62,115 nt of DNA from JBBREP01 sp036501845 (GTDB taxonomy: Bacteria > Actinomycetota > Acidimicrobiia > IMCC26256 > PALSA-610): NCBI GenBank assembly GCA_036501845.1, contig DASXZO010000001.1:1-62115 (forward strand), in the 5' to 3' direction. Of this stretch, positions 1-8,691 are shown one piece after another. Numbering within the stretch: position 1 is the stretch's first letter; each line of letters opens with the position of its first letter. The notes beneath the pieces were generated by a model, which was given only the letters and a program-made list of their open reading frames with translations, was not told where the DNA came from and searched no databases. A program made the translations under genes and the position numbers.

Positions 1-1
1 G

Positions 2-1033
2 TTGGCGCGGCGGATGGCGGGCAACACGGTGGCGTTGGTGGCGGGCGCGTTCGCGGCGTTGTACCCGTACTTGTGGGTGAACGACGGTTTGCTGTTCTCG
101 GAGACGGTGGCCATCACCTGTGTGTTGCTTGCGCTGCTGGCTGCCTGCTGGTGCCGGGAGCGGGTGTCGCCGTGGCGCTTCGCAGTACTCGGGGCGCTCT
201 GCTCGGTCGCGGCGCTGGCACGCGCCGAGCTCCTCGTGCTCGCGCCGCTGTTGGTGCTGGCGCTGGCGTGGTGGGCACGCGCCGCGGGGCCGCGCGCGGT
301 CACGATCGCGGTGGTCGCGGGCGCGGCGGGTTGCGTGGCCGTCCTCGCGCCCTGGTCCGCGTACAACTCGAGCCGCTTTCACGATCGCGTGTTCATCTCT
401 ACCAACGACGGGCTCGCGCTCGCGGGCTCGAACTGTGCGCCGGAGTACAACGGGTCGGGCATCGGCCTGTGGACCAACGCCCCACCGTGCGCATTCAGCG
501 ACGCGCAGCTCGCCCACCTCGACGCGACGCAGTTCGCGCGCACGCATCGTCATCTCGACCAGTCCGATATCTCTGACCTCTACCGGCACAAGGCGCTCAC
601 GTACATGCGCGACAATCTCGGGCGGCTGCCGGTGGTGGTGGCCGCGCGCGTGGGCCGGGCGTGGAGCGTGTACCGGCCGCTCGACATGATCAGCTTCAAC
701 CAGGGCGAGAGCCGCGAGCGGTGGGTGACCGAGCTCGGCCTCGTGGCGTACTACCCGTTGATCCTGCTGGCCATCGCCGGTGGCCTGGCGATGATCCGCC
801 GGCGTGCGGGCCCCGCGCTCTGGATCCTCGTGGTGCCCGCCATCTCAGTGACCTTGGTGGCGGCGGCCACCTACGGTCAGACGCGCTTGCGTGCGACCGC
901 GGAGCCGTCGATCGTGATCCTTGCCGCAGTCGGCGCGGGATGGGGAGCCGAGACGTTGAGATCCCGACGTGCGGGTGATCGCTCGGGGGATCGCGCGGGT
1001 GCGGCCGCGGGCGCTCCCGTGCCGCGGCCATAA
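2..1033 (+). CDS. GT39-like membrane glycosyltransferase, C-terminal part (5' truncated)
   Basis: The reading frame is open at the window edge, so the N-terminus is missing. The visible 343 residues contain several hydrophobic segments joined by a long hydrophilic loop, as in PMT/ArnT-type GT-C glycosyltransferases that move sugars from polyprenyl phosphate donors outside the membrane. The protein is clearly homologous to the C-terminal half of the acyltransferase-glycosyltransferase fusion at 13024-15762: shared blocks are WVND/WIND, LARAE/LSRAE, APW-YN and the late TYGQTRLRA/TFGITRYRA motif. The missing N-terminus could therefore include the acidic first loop, or even a fused acyltransferase domain. 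The last 157 bases overlap the convergent gene that ends at 877. Family placement is good; donor and acceptor are unknown. Confidence 0.75.
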   Translation: MARRMAGNTVALVAGAFAALYPYLWVNDGLLFSETVAITCVLLALLAACWCRERVSPWRFAVLGALCSVAALARAELLVLAPLLVLALAWWARAAGPRAVTIAVVAGAAGCVAVLAPWSAYNSSRFHDRVFISTNDGLALAGSNCAPEYNGSGIGLWTNAPPCAFSDAQLAHLDATQFARTHRHLDQSDISDLYRHKALTYMRDNLGRLPVVVAARVGRAWSVYRPLDMISFNQGESRERWVTELGLVAYYPLILLAIAGGLAMIRRRAGPALWILVVPAISVTLVAAATYGQTRLRATAEPSIVILAAVGAGWGAETLRSRRAGDRSGDRAGAAAGAPVPRP

Positions 1034-2529
1034 CCAGGATCGTTTGGCTGCAGATTGCGCTGGTACACCACCGCGAGCCCGAACGACGCCCACGCGCCGA
1101 ACGCGCACAACACCACGATCGCGGCAATCCCGGTGCGGCCCGAGCGAGCAGCGACTGGCCGCATTGACGCCACGGCCTGCACGCCGACGAGCGCGAGCAG
1201 CACGAGCGGCGGCACGAAGTCGGCGAGATACCGGTTCGTGACGAACGCGATCGTGATCACGAACACGGTGCCCGCGGTCAAGCCGATGGCCGCGGGTGCG
1301 ACCGCGCGTGCGAGCAGGCCACGACGGCGAACGAGGAACACGGTGCCGACGATCGCGAGGAGCAGCAAGCCCGGCATGCTCGCGGTCACGCTCGAGGAGC
1401 GGTCGATCGTGTCGAACACGACGTGCCCGAACACGTGCGCTCGGTGCAGCGGGAAGTCGACGAACGGGTAGCGCGACGTGAACCTGATCGCGTCGGGCCG
1501 GACGTACTGCAACAGTGTCGTGGGCGCGAACTTGAAGCCGAAGAGGCTCCCGCCGTTCGCGGCCAGCGTCACCTTGCGCTGATGGTCCACGAACGTGAAC
1601 ACCTGGTGGTCGAGCGGGAGCGAGAACAACGTGCCGAAGCGAGCCTCGTTGATTGCCGCGTACACGGCGCCCGGTAACACCACGCCGGTTCCCGCGAGCG
1701 CCACGAGCCGCGACCACGTGCCGCGTGCCGCGGGCGTGTCGTCGTGCTCGTCGTTCCCGTCGTGGCGGCGCCACCAACCCATGAGCTCGACGAACTCCAC
1801 GAGCGCGAGCAGTCCCACCGCGGCGATCGCGCCGAAGCCCACCGACGGACGCGACATCGCCGCGATCGTGGCCGCCGCGCCCACGGCCACGGCGCGTGCC
1901 GTCGACGGTCGCATCGCGTAACGGCAGAGGCAGTCGGCCGTGAGCAGACCGGTCGCGATGCCCCAGATCTCCATCTCGTGGTACACGAGCGGCCGGCTGC
2001 CGAGGAAGATCACCACCGAGCCCGCGCCCACGAGAAACTGGATCGCGCCCACACTCGCGGTCTCGGCGCGGCCGAGCGGGGCGTCGCGACGGATGATCGT
2101 GCGCAACGCCCAGTGCAACCGAGCGGTCGATACGAGCGTCACCGCGAGCGCGAGCACCATCGACGGCGCGGTGAGGTGGCCGTCGAAATGGTGGGTCACC
2201 AGCAGCACGGGCATGCGCACGATCGACGGCCACAACCCGAAGTACGTGTAGTAGCGACCATGAATGTCGAAGGCTTCGATGGCCAACGTGTTGAGGGGCA
2301 TGTTCCAATGACCGTGGAACAGCGCCCGCGCTTGGGCGTCGGGGATGGCGCTGAACACCGGCACCGAGGGCGTGCGGGCCAACAGCACCATGAACACGAC
2401 CAGTGCGATGGCACTCCCGACCGCCGCCGCGACGGTGAACGTTCGTATCGTGTCGCCTACGTCCCGTGCCGGCCGGCGCGCAGGCGTTCCACCGGCGAAA
2501 CCGGTCGATTCCGCCGGGGCGCGCACCAT
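877..2529 (-). CDS. Polytopic membrane protein of unknown function
   Basis: This 550-residue protein has many hydrophobic segments from about residue 29 to 470 and resembles GT-C-type membrane proteins in general layout, but I do not recognise a defined family. The start is ATG at 2529, 18 bases after the stop of the lipoprotein gene 2548-3075, so the two probably form an operon. The last roughly 50 residues are Pro/Ala/Arg-rich and lie antisense to the conserved C-terminal coding part of the neighbouring glycosyltransferase. They look like a read-through extension rather than a conserved domain. Its place in a polysaccharide cluster suggests an envelope role, which is inference. Confidence 0.65.
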   Translation of the reverse strand: MVRAPAESTGFAGGTPARRPARDVGDTIRTFTVAAAVGSAIALVVFMVLLARTPSVPVFSAIPDAQARALFHGHWNMPLNTLAIEAFDIHGRYYTYFGLWPSIVRMPVLLVTHHFDGHLTAPSMVLALAVTLVSTARLHWALRTIIRRDAPLGRAETASVGAIQFLVGAGSVVIFLGSRPLVYHEMEIWGIATGLLTADCLCRYAMRPSTARAVAVGAAATIAAMSRPSVGFGAIAAVGLLALVEFVELMGWWRRHDGNDEHDDTPAARGTWSRLVALAGTGVVLPGAVYAAINEARFGTLFSLPLDHQVFTFVDHQRKVTLAANGGSLFGFKFAPTTLLQYVRPDAIRFTSRYPFVDFPLHRAHVFGHVVFDTIDRSSSVTASMPGLLLLAIVGTVFLVRRRGLLARAVAPAAIGLTAGTVFVITIAFVTNRYLADFVPPLVLLALVGVQAVASMRPVAARSGRTGIAAIVVLCAFGAWASFGLAVVYQRNLQPNDPGYGRGTGAPAAAPARSPERSPARRDLNVSAPHPAPTAARITIDGSAVARKRV

Positions 2530-2547
2530 CGCCGCTGAGCCTACGAG

Positions 2548-3075
2548 TCACCCGCGCATGCATGCTCCGACCGCATACAGCGTGACGCGCGGGGCGTTGC
2601 TGAAGCCCGGCGTGTGCGAGAAGCTCGTGGCGACCAGCGTGTAGTCGCCGGTGTGGGCGCGAATCTTCGGGAACTTGGGGTCGCGCAGCCCGGCGAGATC
2701 GACCTGGTAGCCGTGCTGGCGCCACAGAGCCTCGATGCGCGGCAGCATGGCGTTGGGATCGGTGCCGTTGGCCAGGGTGACGATCTGCGTCACCTCGGCC
2801 TCGCGGCCCACGGGCCCCGGCAGCGAGTAGCCGAGGAACTTCTTGCGGCACACTTCGCGGTCGGTGTTGGCCAGGGTCACCGCCTTGAACCCACTGCCGG
2901 CCGGCAGCGCCGAGCCCTCCTGGTTGAGCAGTTCGACGACGCGGTGGCGGCCGGTCTGGTAGCCCGCACCCACCACCGTTGGCGTCGAGCAACCCGCGGC
3001 AGCCCAGCAGGCTGCGAGCACGCACCCCACCAGGAGCGGCGTGCGCGCGCGGGACCACGCCGGGAACACGGGCAT
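2548..3075 (-). CDS. Putative lipoprotein of unknown function
   Basis: A 175-residue product with an N-terminal basic stretch, a hydrophobic segment and a lipobox-like WAAAGC ending at Cys29, so it is probably exported and lipid-anchored. The mature part is small and soluble, with no domain I recognise. It lies directly upstream of the polytopic membrane protein 877-2529 and is divergent from the FAD oxidoreductase at 3215. Two other cysteines are visible near the middle and the C-terminus. Function unknown. Confidence 0.65.
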   Translation of the reverse strand: MPVFPAWSRARTPLLVGCVLAACWAAAGCSTPTVVGAGYQTGRHRVVELLNQEGSALPAGSGFKAVTLANTDREVCRKKFLGYSLPGPVGREAEVTQIVTLANGTDPNAMLPRIEALWRQHGYQVDLAGLRDPKFPKIRAHTGDYTLVATSFSHTPGFSNAPRVTLYAVGACMRG

Positions 3076-3214
3076 CGCGCCTGCCTACCACGGGTTTCCC
3101 GTCACAAGCGGCCATCGCCAAGCTGGCCGCTGCGTGAATACCCTCTACAATTCCCGCGCTCGGTCGTCGGGGCGGCCGGGGCACAGCGAAGCGGATCGAC
3201 GCAAGCGGGAGAGC

Positions 3215-4807
3215 ATGGCAGCCGAGGTCCGAGCGGACGCGAGCCGGAGCGGGAGCGGGGGTGGAGTAGTAGTCATCGGAGCGGGGCCGGCCGGGCTCAC
3301 CGCGGCCTACCAGCTGTCGAAGGCGGGCGTGAGCGCCACGATCCTCGAGTCGGACACGGTTGTGGGCGGCATCAGCCGCACCGTGGAGCGCGACGGCTGG
3401 CGCTTCGATATCGGTGGCCACCGCTTCTTCACCAAGGTGGGCGCGGTCGACGACCTCTGGTTCGAGATCCTCGGCCCCGACGAGTTCCTGCAGCGCCCTC
3501 GGATGAGCCGCACGCTCTACCGCGGCAAGCTCTACGACTACCCGCTGCGCGTCATGAACGTGCTGCGCAACATCGGCCCGGTCGAGGCGGTGCGCTGCGT
3601 CCTGTCGTACGTCTGGGCTCGCGTCCACCCGCCGAAGGACACGAGCAACCTCGAAGGGTTCTTCACCGAGCAGTTCGGCACCCGGCTCTACGAGCACTTC
3701 TTCAAGCACTACACCGAGAAGCTCTGGGGCGTGCCGTGCACGGAGATCTCGTCCGACTGGGGTGCCCAGCGCGTCAAGGGCATGTCGTTGATGAGCGCGG
3801 TGATCGACGCGCTCACGCCGAAAGTGGTCAAGGCGCGGCGTTCCAAATCGAAGCAGATCACCTCGTTGATCGAGACGTTCAACTACCCGAAATACGGGCC
3901 GGGGCAGATGTGGGAGCGTTGCACCGCGATCGTCACCGAGCGCGGCGCAACGCTGCAATTCGGCGAGAAGGTCGTGCGCATCGAGCACGACGGAGGCCAC
4001 GCGCAACGCGTGATCACGCAGGACGGCGACGGCAACGAGCACGCGTACCCGTGCACGAGCGTGGTGTCGTCGATGCCGATCAACGACCTGGTGCGGGCGA
4101 TGGACCCGCCGGTTCCCGCCGATGTGCGCGCGGCCGCTGACGGCCTCTCGCACCGCGACTTCATCACCGTCGCGCTCGTCGTGCCGCAGGCCTTCTCGTT
4201 CCCCGACAACTGGATCTACATCAACGACACCGGTGTGAAGGTGGGGCGCATCCAGAACTTCGGTTCGTGGTCGCCGTACCTCGTGAAGGAGGGCCGCACC
4301 TGCCTCGGCATGGAGTTCTTCGTGAACGAGGGCGACGACATGTGGACCAAGCCCGACGACGACCTCATCGCGCAGGCCAAGCAGGAGATCCAGCAGATCG
4401 GCCTGGCCGATGCGTCGAAAGTGGAAGCGGGCTACGTGGTGCGCGTCCCGAAGGCGTATCCGGTGTACGACGAGCACTACCAGGACAACGTGGCGGTGCT
4501 GCGCAAGTGGCTCGGCGAGCACACCACCAACGTGTATCCCGCCGGACGGAACGGGATGCACAAGTACAACAACCAGGACCACTCGATGCTCACGGCGATG
4601 CTCTCGGTCGAGAACATTCTCGGCGCCGATCACGACGTGTGGCAGGTGAACGTCGAGGCCGAGTACCACGAAGAGGGCGACGTAGCTCAGACCCGGCCCG
4701 GTCGCGAAGGCGGCGGGCGCGACGCCCCCGTGTTGCCCCGCGCGGCGATCGACGAAGCCGCGCAACGACGTCTGGGGCAGCGCGCCGAGCCGTCACCTCG
4801 CCCGTAA
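3215..4807 (+). CDS. NAD(P)/FAD-dependent oxidoreductase (amine-oxidase/UGM-like fold)
   Basis: The product is 530 residues. The N-terminal dinucleotide-binding motif GAGPAG is at residues 22-27, with the acidic end of the second strand at Glu45, followed by the GGHRFF block near residue 67. This block is typical of a flavoprotein family found in polysaccharide clusters and related to UDP-galactopyranose mutase and protoporphyrinogen oxidase. An upstream ATG-less extension is possible, but ATG 3215 has a good GGGAG ribosome site about 5 bases before it, so I chose it. Substrate unknown; its setting among glycosyltransferases suggests a sugar nucleotide or polyprenyl intermediate. It is longer than bacterial Glf (about 370-400 residues), so I do not name it glf. 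Confidence 0.8.
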   Translation: MAAEVRADASRSGSGGGVVVIGAGPAGLTAAYQLSKAGVSATILESDTVVGGISRTVERDGWRFDIGGHRFFTKVGAVDDLWFEILGPDEFLQRPRMSRTLYRGKLYDYPLRVMNVLRNIGPVEAVRCVLSYVWARVHPPKDTSNLEGFFTEQFGTRLYEHFFKHYTEKLWGVPCTEISSDWGAQRVKGMSLMSAVIDALTPKVVKARRSKSKQITSLIETFNYPKYGPGQMWERCTAIVTERGATLQFGEKVVRIEHDGGHAQRVITQDGDGNEHAYPCTSVVSSMPINDLVRAMDPPVPADVRAAADGLSHRDFITVALVVPQAFSFPDNWIYINDTGVKVGRIQNFGSWSPYLVKEGRTCLGMEFFVNEGDDMWTKPDDDLIAQAKQEIQQIGLADASKVEAGYVVRVPKAYPVYDEHYQDNVAVLRKWLGEHTTNVYPAGRNGMHKYNNQDHSMLTAMLSVENILGADHDVWQVNVEAEYHEEGDVAQTRPGREGGGRDAPVLPRAAIDEAAQRRLGQRAEPSPRP

Positions 4808-4810
4808 CCT
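4805..4810 (+). promoter_or_regulatory. Possible -10 hexamer TAACCT
   Basis: TAACCT ends 7 bases before ATG 4818 and overlaps the stop codon of the previous gene. This spacing would give a leaderless or nearly leaderless transcript. No convincing -35 is visible. Weak alone; it fits the pattern seen at 42938 and 56454. Confidence 0.25.
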
Positions 4811-4817
4811 TGGCCAG

Positions 4818-6083
4818 ATGAGCGAGGTCGCGCCGGAGCCGGTCATGGCCGGCGCCGTCCCAGGTGCGCGCGTGAGCCGACCGCGCTTTCCGTGCTTCGA
4901 CGGTCTCCGTGCGATCGCAGTGTTCGCCGCGATCGCTACTCACGTCGGTTACGTCACTGGAGCGTCGGCCGAGGCGTCGTACCGCAACTACACGGCGAAC
5001 CTGGAAATCGGCCCCGCGATCTTCTTCATGATCTCGGCGTTTCTCCTGTACTACTCATACGTGTCCGACAGCTACGACGACCGCGAGCCGCTGCGCGCCA
5101 CGAATTTCTGGTGGCGCCGCTTGCTGCGAGTGGTGCCCGCGTACTGGGTGGCGCTCACCGGTCTGATCGTGTTGTTCAACCTGCACGTGTCGGGGCTACA
5201 CGACGTGGTCATCTACTACGGCTTCCTGCAGATCTACGACACGCAACGATTCCTCGGCGGCATCCCGCAAGCGTGGACGCTGTGCGTCGAGATCAGCTTC
5301 TACGCCGTGTTGCCCGCGTACGCGTGGTTGCTCCGCCGGTGCACGGCGGGCCGCCGTCTGGAATCCCGGCTGCGCATCGAGTTGCTCGGCGCCGCGGCGC
5401 TCGTCGCGACGTGTTATGTGTATCGCGCGGCCGTGTACGCGATCGACGGACGTCACGCGGTGGGCCGGATCGCCACGCACTGGCTTCCCGGGTACCTCGA
5501 CCTGTTCGCAATCGGCATGGCGCTCGCGGCGATCCGTGCGTATGTCGGTCGGCGCGGCACGAACTCGCTCGTCGAATGGGTCGGACGCATGTCGTGGATG
5601 TGGTGGCTGCTCGCGGCCGTCTGTGTGTGGTTGGTCGCCGCGCACCTCGGCCTGCCGCGCCTGCCGCAAGCCGATAACACACCGATCGGCTGGGGCGCCG
5701 ACCGTCAACAGATCCTGCAGTCGTTGTCGGCGATGTTCCTGTGCCTCCCCGCGGTCTTCGGTGCTCAGGAGCGCGGTGGCGTGCGAGCGTTCCTGCGCTG
5801 GCGGCCCGTGGTGTTCCTCGGCACGGTGTCGTACGGCGTGTATCTCTGGCACGAAGGCTGGCTCGACAAATGGATGAGCTGGACCGGCCGCGCGTCGCTC
5901 GGTGATCTCGTGACCGGCCACGGGCATTACCGGGTGTCCACGTATCCGCTGATCCTGGTGCTCACGATCGCCGGCGCGGTGGTGTGCGCGACGCTCAGCT
6001 ACTACCTCGTCGAGCGGCCCATCCTTCGGCTGAAGGACCGGGTGCCGCGCCCACTCGCCGCCCGTCGAGGCGCGGTGGTGTGA
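4818..6083 (+). CDS. Acyltransferase 3 family membrane protein (OafA-like), copy 1 of tandem
   Basis: A 421-residue integral membrane acyltransferase of the type that O-acylates surface polysaccharides or peptidoglycan using cytoplasmic acyl-CoA. The family hallmarks are present: FDGLRAIAVF near residue 27, the conserved His42 in ATHVGY, RRLLRVVPAYW near residue 95, and a late YGVYLWHE motif followed by the C-terminal LVERPI block. Its stop overlaps the GTG start of the next acyltransferase by four bases (GTGA), so translation is probably coupled. It has about 10 or more hydrophobic segments, a normal length for the family without a C-terminal SGNH domain. Acceptor sugar not predictable. Confidence 0.88.
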   Translation: MSEVAPEPVMAGAVPGARVSRPRFPCFDGLRAIAVFAAIATHVGYVTGASAEASYRNYTANLEIGPAIFFMISAFLLYYSYVSDSYDDREPLRATNFWWRRLLRVVPAYWVALTGLIVLFNLHVSGLHDVVIYYGFLQIYDTQRFLGGIPQAWTLCVEISFYAVLPAYAWLLRRCTAGRRLESRLRIELLGAAALVATCYVYRAAVYAIDGRHAVGRIATHWLPGYLDLFAIGMALAAIRAYVGRRGTNSLVEWVGRMSWMWWLLAAVCVWLVAAHLGLPRLPQADNTPIGWGADRQQILQSLSAMFLCLPAVFGAQERGGVRAFLRWRPVVFLGTVSYGVYLWHEGWLDKWMSWTGRASLGDLVTGHGHYRVSTYPLILVLTIAGAVVCATLSYYLVERPILRLKDRVPRPLAARRGAVV

Positions 6084-7384
6084 GCGCGCCAACGCCAACG
6101 ACCACCACGACGCCCGCTGCGAAGGCGCCACCGCGCGAGCGCTTCACCGGCCTCGAAGGCCTGCGCGCGGTCGGCATCATCGCGGTGTTTCTCACGCACA
6201 GCGCGTTCATCACCGGCACCACGTTCGGCAGCAAATGGAACGTGCACCTCGGTCCTGTGTCGGGGCGTCCCGCGAGCCTGCTCGGGCACCTCGAGATCGG
6301 CCCGGCGATCTTCTTCATGATCTCGGCGTTCCTGTTGTACCGACCGTTCTTGATGGCCTCGTTCCACGGCACCGCGCCGCCGTCGACCCGCCGGTTCCTG
6401 CGCCGCCGCTTCATCCGCGTGTTCCCGGCCTACTGGGCGACGCTGATTCTGATGTTCGCGCTGGGCTGGATCCACACCGAGACGAAGCTGCAGCTGTTCC
6501 GCGTGATCACGCTCACCCAGATCTACACGCACAAGGGGTTCTTCGGCATCGACGTGTTGGTACCCACGTGGACGCTTGCCACCGAGGTGACGTTCTACGT
6601 GTTCATCGTGGTGTGGGCGCCGTGCATGCGGCGCGTCACGGTGCGCTGTGATCCCCGGGCTCGACTCCAGCGTGAGCTGGTCGGTGCCTTTGCGCTCGCG
6701 GTGTTCGCGTTCCTTTTCCGCGTGGCCGTGTACCACGGCGTTGCCCGGCTTCCCGATGTGGCCGAGCACTGGCTTCCCGGAACGCTCGACTTGTTCGCGG
6801 TGGGGATGGCATTCGCGGCCGTCGACGTGTACGCGCGTACGCGAGGCGGTCCGCCGCGGCTGTCACCGCTCGTGGCCGACCTGTGCGTGGTGGCCGCGGT
6901 GTTCTGGTTCTTCGCGGTGCCGCTGTTCACCAACGCGAGCGAGGGCATCGCCTACTCGACGGGCTGGGACGCGTACGGCCGCGATCTGTTCCAGCTCATG
7001 TGCTCGGCGTTCCTGCTCGCGCCGGTCACGTTCGTGGGCAGTTCGGGCGGCCTGTACCGCCGGCTCATGGCCACCAAGCCGCTCGCGTACATCGGCCTGG
7101 TGTCGTACGGCATCTACCTCTGGCACGACGCGTGGATCGTGCGCGCGGTCCACTGGTCGGGCGGCTTCGTGGCGCTCAAGGCGCCGTTCTGGACGGTGGG
7201 CGTGAGCGCCTTCTCGTTGAGCGTGGTGATGGGCGCGCTCAGTTGGCATTTCCTCGAACGGCCCGTGCTCGAGCTCGAAGCCGGCCGCCGCCCGTTCTCG
7301 GGTGGGCCGGCGACGGCGCGACCGCTGTCGAACAACACTGCAGCCCCCGCAAGCCCACCGCCCACCGTGAGCGTCGCGCCGTGA
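6080..7384 (+). CDS. Acyltransferase 3 family membrane protein, copy 2 of tandem
   Basis: A 434-residue paralogue of its neighbours. GTG 6080 was chosen because it overlaps the previous stop as GTGA and follows directly on the conserved core; longer in-frame starts would run far into copy 1. The motifs are GLRAVGIIAVF, His40 in the FLTH position, RRFIRVFPAYW, and YGIYLWHD near the end, followed by the FLERPV block. No extracytoplasmic SGNH hydrolase domain is fused. It ends with a second GTGA overlap into copy 3. Its role is presumably acylation of a cell-surface glycan; the acyl group and acceptor are unknown. Confidence 0.87.
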   Translation: MSAPTPTTTTTPAAKAPPRERFTGLEGLRAVGIIAVFLTHSAFITGTTFGSKWNVHLGPVSGRPASLLGHLEIGPAIFFMISAFLLYRPFLMASFHGTAPPSTRRFLRRRFIRVFPAYWATLILMFALGWIHTETKLQLFRVITLTQIYTHKGFFGIDVLVPTWTLATEVTFYVFIVVWAPCMRRVTVRCDPRARLQRELVGAFALAVFAFLFRVAVYHGVARLPDVAEHWLPGTLDLFAVGMAFAAVDVYARTRGGPPRLSPLVADLCVVAAVFWFFAVPLFTNASEGIAYSTGWDAYGRDLFQLMCSAFLLAPVTFVGSSGGLYRRLMATKPLAYIGLVSYGIYLWHDAWIVRAVHWSGGFVALKAPFWTVGVSAFSLSVVMGALSWHFLERPVLELEAGRRPFSGGPATARPLSNNTAAPASPPPTVSVAP

Positions 7385-8691
7385 CCACCATCGTGGCCGC
7401 GGCAACGCCAGCGGAGACGGCCGCGTCGGTGCCGGCGCGTGCCAAGGCGGCTCGCTTCGAGGGCTTCGACGGTCTCCGTGCCATCGCGGCGTTCGCGGTG
7501 GTGGCGCACCACGCGTCGTTGCCTTCGTCGGCGATGGTGGTGGGCCACTTCGACCACCAGTTCACGCAGCTCGATGCCGGCGTGGCGGTGTTCTTCCTCA
7601 TCAGCGGCTACTTGCTGTACCGGCCGTTCCTGGAACGCCTGATCGTCGAGCGGCCCGAGCCGCCGGTGGGCGGCTACCTCCTTCGCCGCGCCGCGCGCAT
7701 CTTTCCCGCGTACTGGCTCGCGCTCACCACGATCATCCTCGTGGGGCACTTCACGCACGGGAAGTTGCTGGGCTTTCCCGACGCGCCGATACGGGGCGGA
7801 GTGTTCACCTACACGCGCTACTACCTCTTGCTGCACGTGTACCGGAATCTGCACGAGGCCGCGAGCGCGCTGAACCAGGCGTGGACGCTCGCGGTGGAGG
7901 TCACGTTCTACGTGTTCCTTCCGCTGTTCGCCGTGTTCATGCGCAGGATCAGCCGATCGGCCGGCGTCGTCGCGCGGTTGTGGCTCCAGTTGGGCGTGCT
8001 CGCAACGATGTACGTGGCGTCGACCGGCTTCCGGGCGTGGTGTTTCTACGGCTCGGGACGCGTACACGCGGTGGGGCAGTACTGGCTCCCGGCGAACCTC
8101 GACCTCTTCGCGCTGGGGATGGCCGTCGCCGTCGTGTCGGTGGGGATCCAGGTGGGCGCCTGGCCGCGCCGGCTCGTCGCGCCGGTCGAACGGTGGCCGG
8201 CGCTGTTCTGGGCCGCGGGGATCCTGCTCTTCTACGTGGCCGCCAACAAGGTGAACGTGGGTCTGGTTCCGGGCCCGACCGCGAACCAGTCGATGTACCG
8301 CCACGCCGTGCAGGGCGTGGTTGCGCTGCTGTTGCTCCTTCCTGTGGTGTTCCGCGGGCCGCGGCCGAGCATCGTGTCGCGCATCCTCGACTGGCGCCCG
8401 CTCGTGTATTGCGGCGTGGTGTCGTACGGCATCTACCTGTGGCACCAGTCGCTGCTCGAGCAGGCGATCCGCTCCCAGTACAAGCCGCCATTCCACGCGA
8501 GCATGGCGCTGTTGCTCACCTACGCGATTCCGCTCTCGATCGTCGTCGCGTCGATCAGTTGGTTCGTGGTGGAGCGGCCGGTGGTGCGGTGGGCGTCGCG
8601 GCGCGGCTCGTCGGCGCGCGCGACCCGTTCGGAAGCACCCCGCACACCCGCCACGCTCAGCTCGCCGGGCCCGGCTGGTGGCGGCGCATGA
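7381..8691 (+). CDS. Acyltransferase 3 family membrane protein, copy 3 of tandem
   Basis: A 436-residue acyltransferase-3 protein. GTG 7381 overlaps the preceding stop (GTGA). The conserved features are FDGLRAIAAF, the histidine pair in VAHHASL (residues 43-44), RRAARIFPAYW, and YGIYLWHQS with VVERPV at the C-terminus. The last two codons overlap the ATG of the downstream polytopic gene as ATGA, so four genes from 4818 to 10103 are translationally chained. The three copies are clearly diverged, so each may use a different acceptor position or acyl donor; this is inference. Confidence 0.87.
   Translation: MTTIVAAATPAETAASVPARAKAARFEGFDGLRAIAAFAVVAHHASLPSSAMVVGHFDHQFTQLDAGVAVFFLISGYLLYRPFLERLIVERPEPPVGGYLLRRAARIFPAYWLALTTIILVGHFTHGKLLGFPDAPIRGGVFTYTRYYLLLHVYRNLHEAASALNQAWTLAVEVTFYVFLPLFAVFMRRISRSAGVVARLWLQLGVLATMYVASTGFRAWCFYGSGRVHAVGQYWLPANLDLFALGMAVAVVSVGIQVGAWPRRLVAPVERWPALFWAAGILLFYVAANKVNVGLVPGPTANQSMYRHAVQGVVALLLLLPVVFRGPRPSIVSRILDWRPLVYCGVVSYGIYLWHQSLLEQAIRSQYKPPFHASMALLLTYAIPLSIVVASISWFVVERPVVRWASRRGSSARATRSEAPRTPATLSSPGPAGGGA

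Noticed and set aside
845..4765. Very long open frame on the minus strand (about 1300 codons), and similar long antisense frames such as 22945-25551.
   Set aside because: They are GC-driven shadows of the real genes: Arg/Ala/His-rich composition, no domain, and full overlap with clear genes on the other strand or frame.
3215..4807. UDP-galactopyranose mutase (glf) as a name for the FAD oxidoreductase.
   Set aside because: The GGHRFF block and fold relate it to that family, but it is much longer than bacterial Glf and lacks a clear match to its substrate region; only the broad family is supported.
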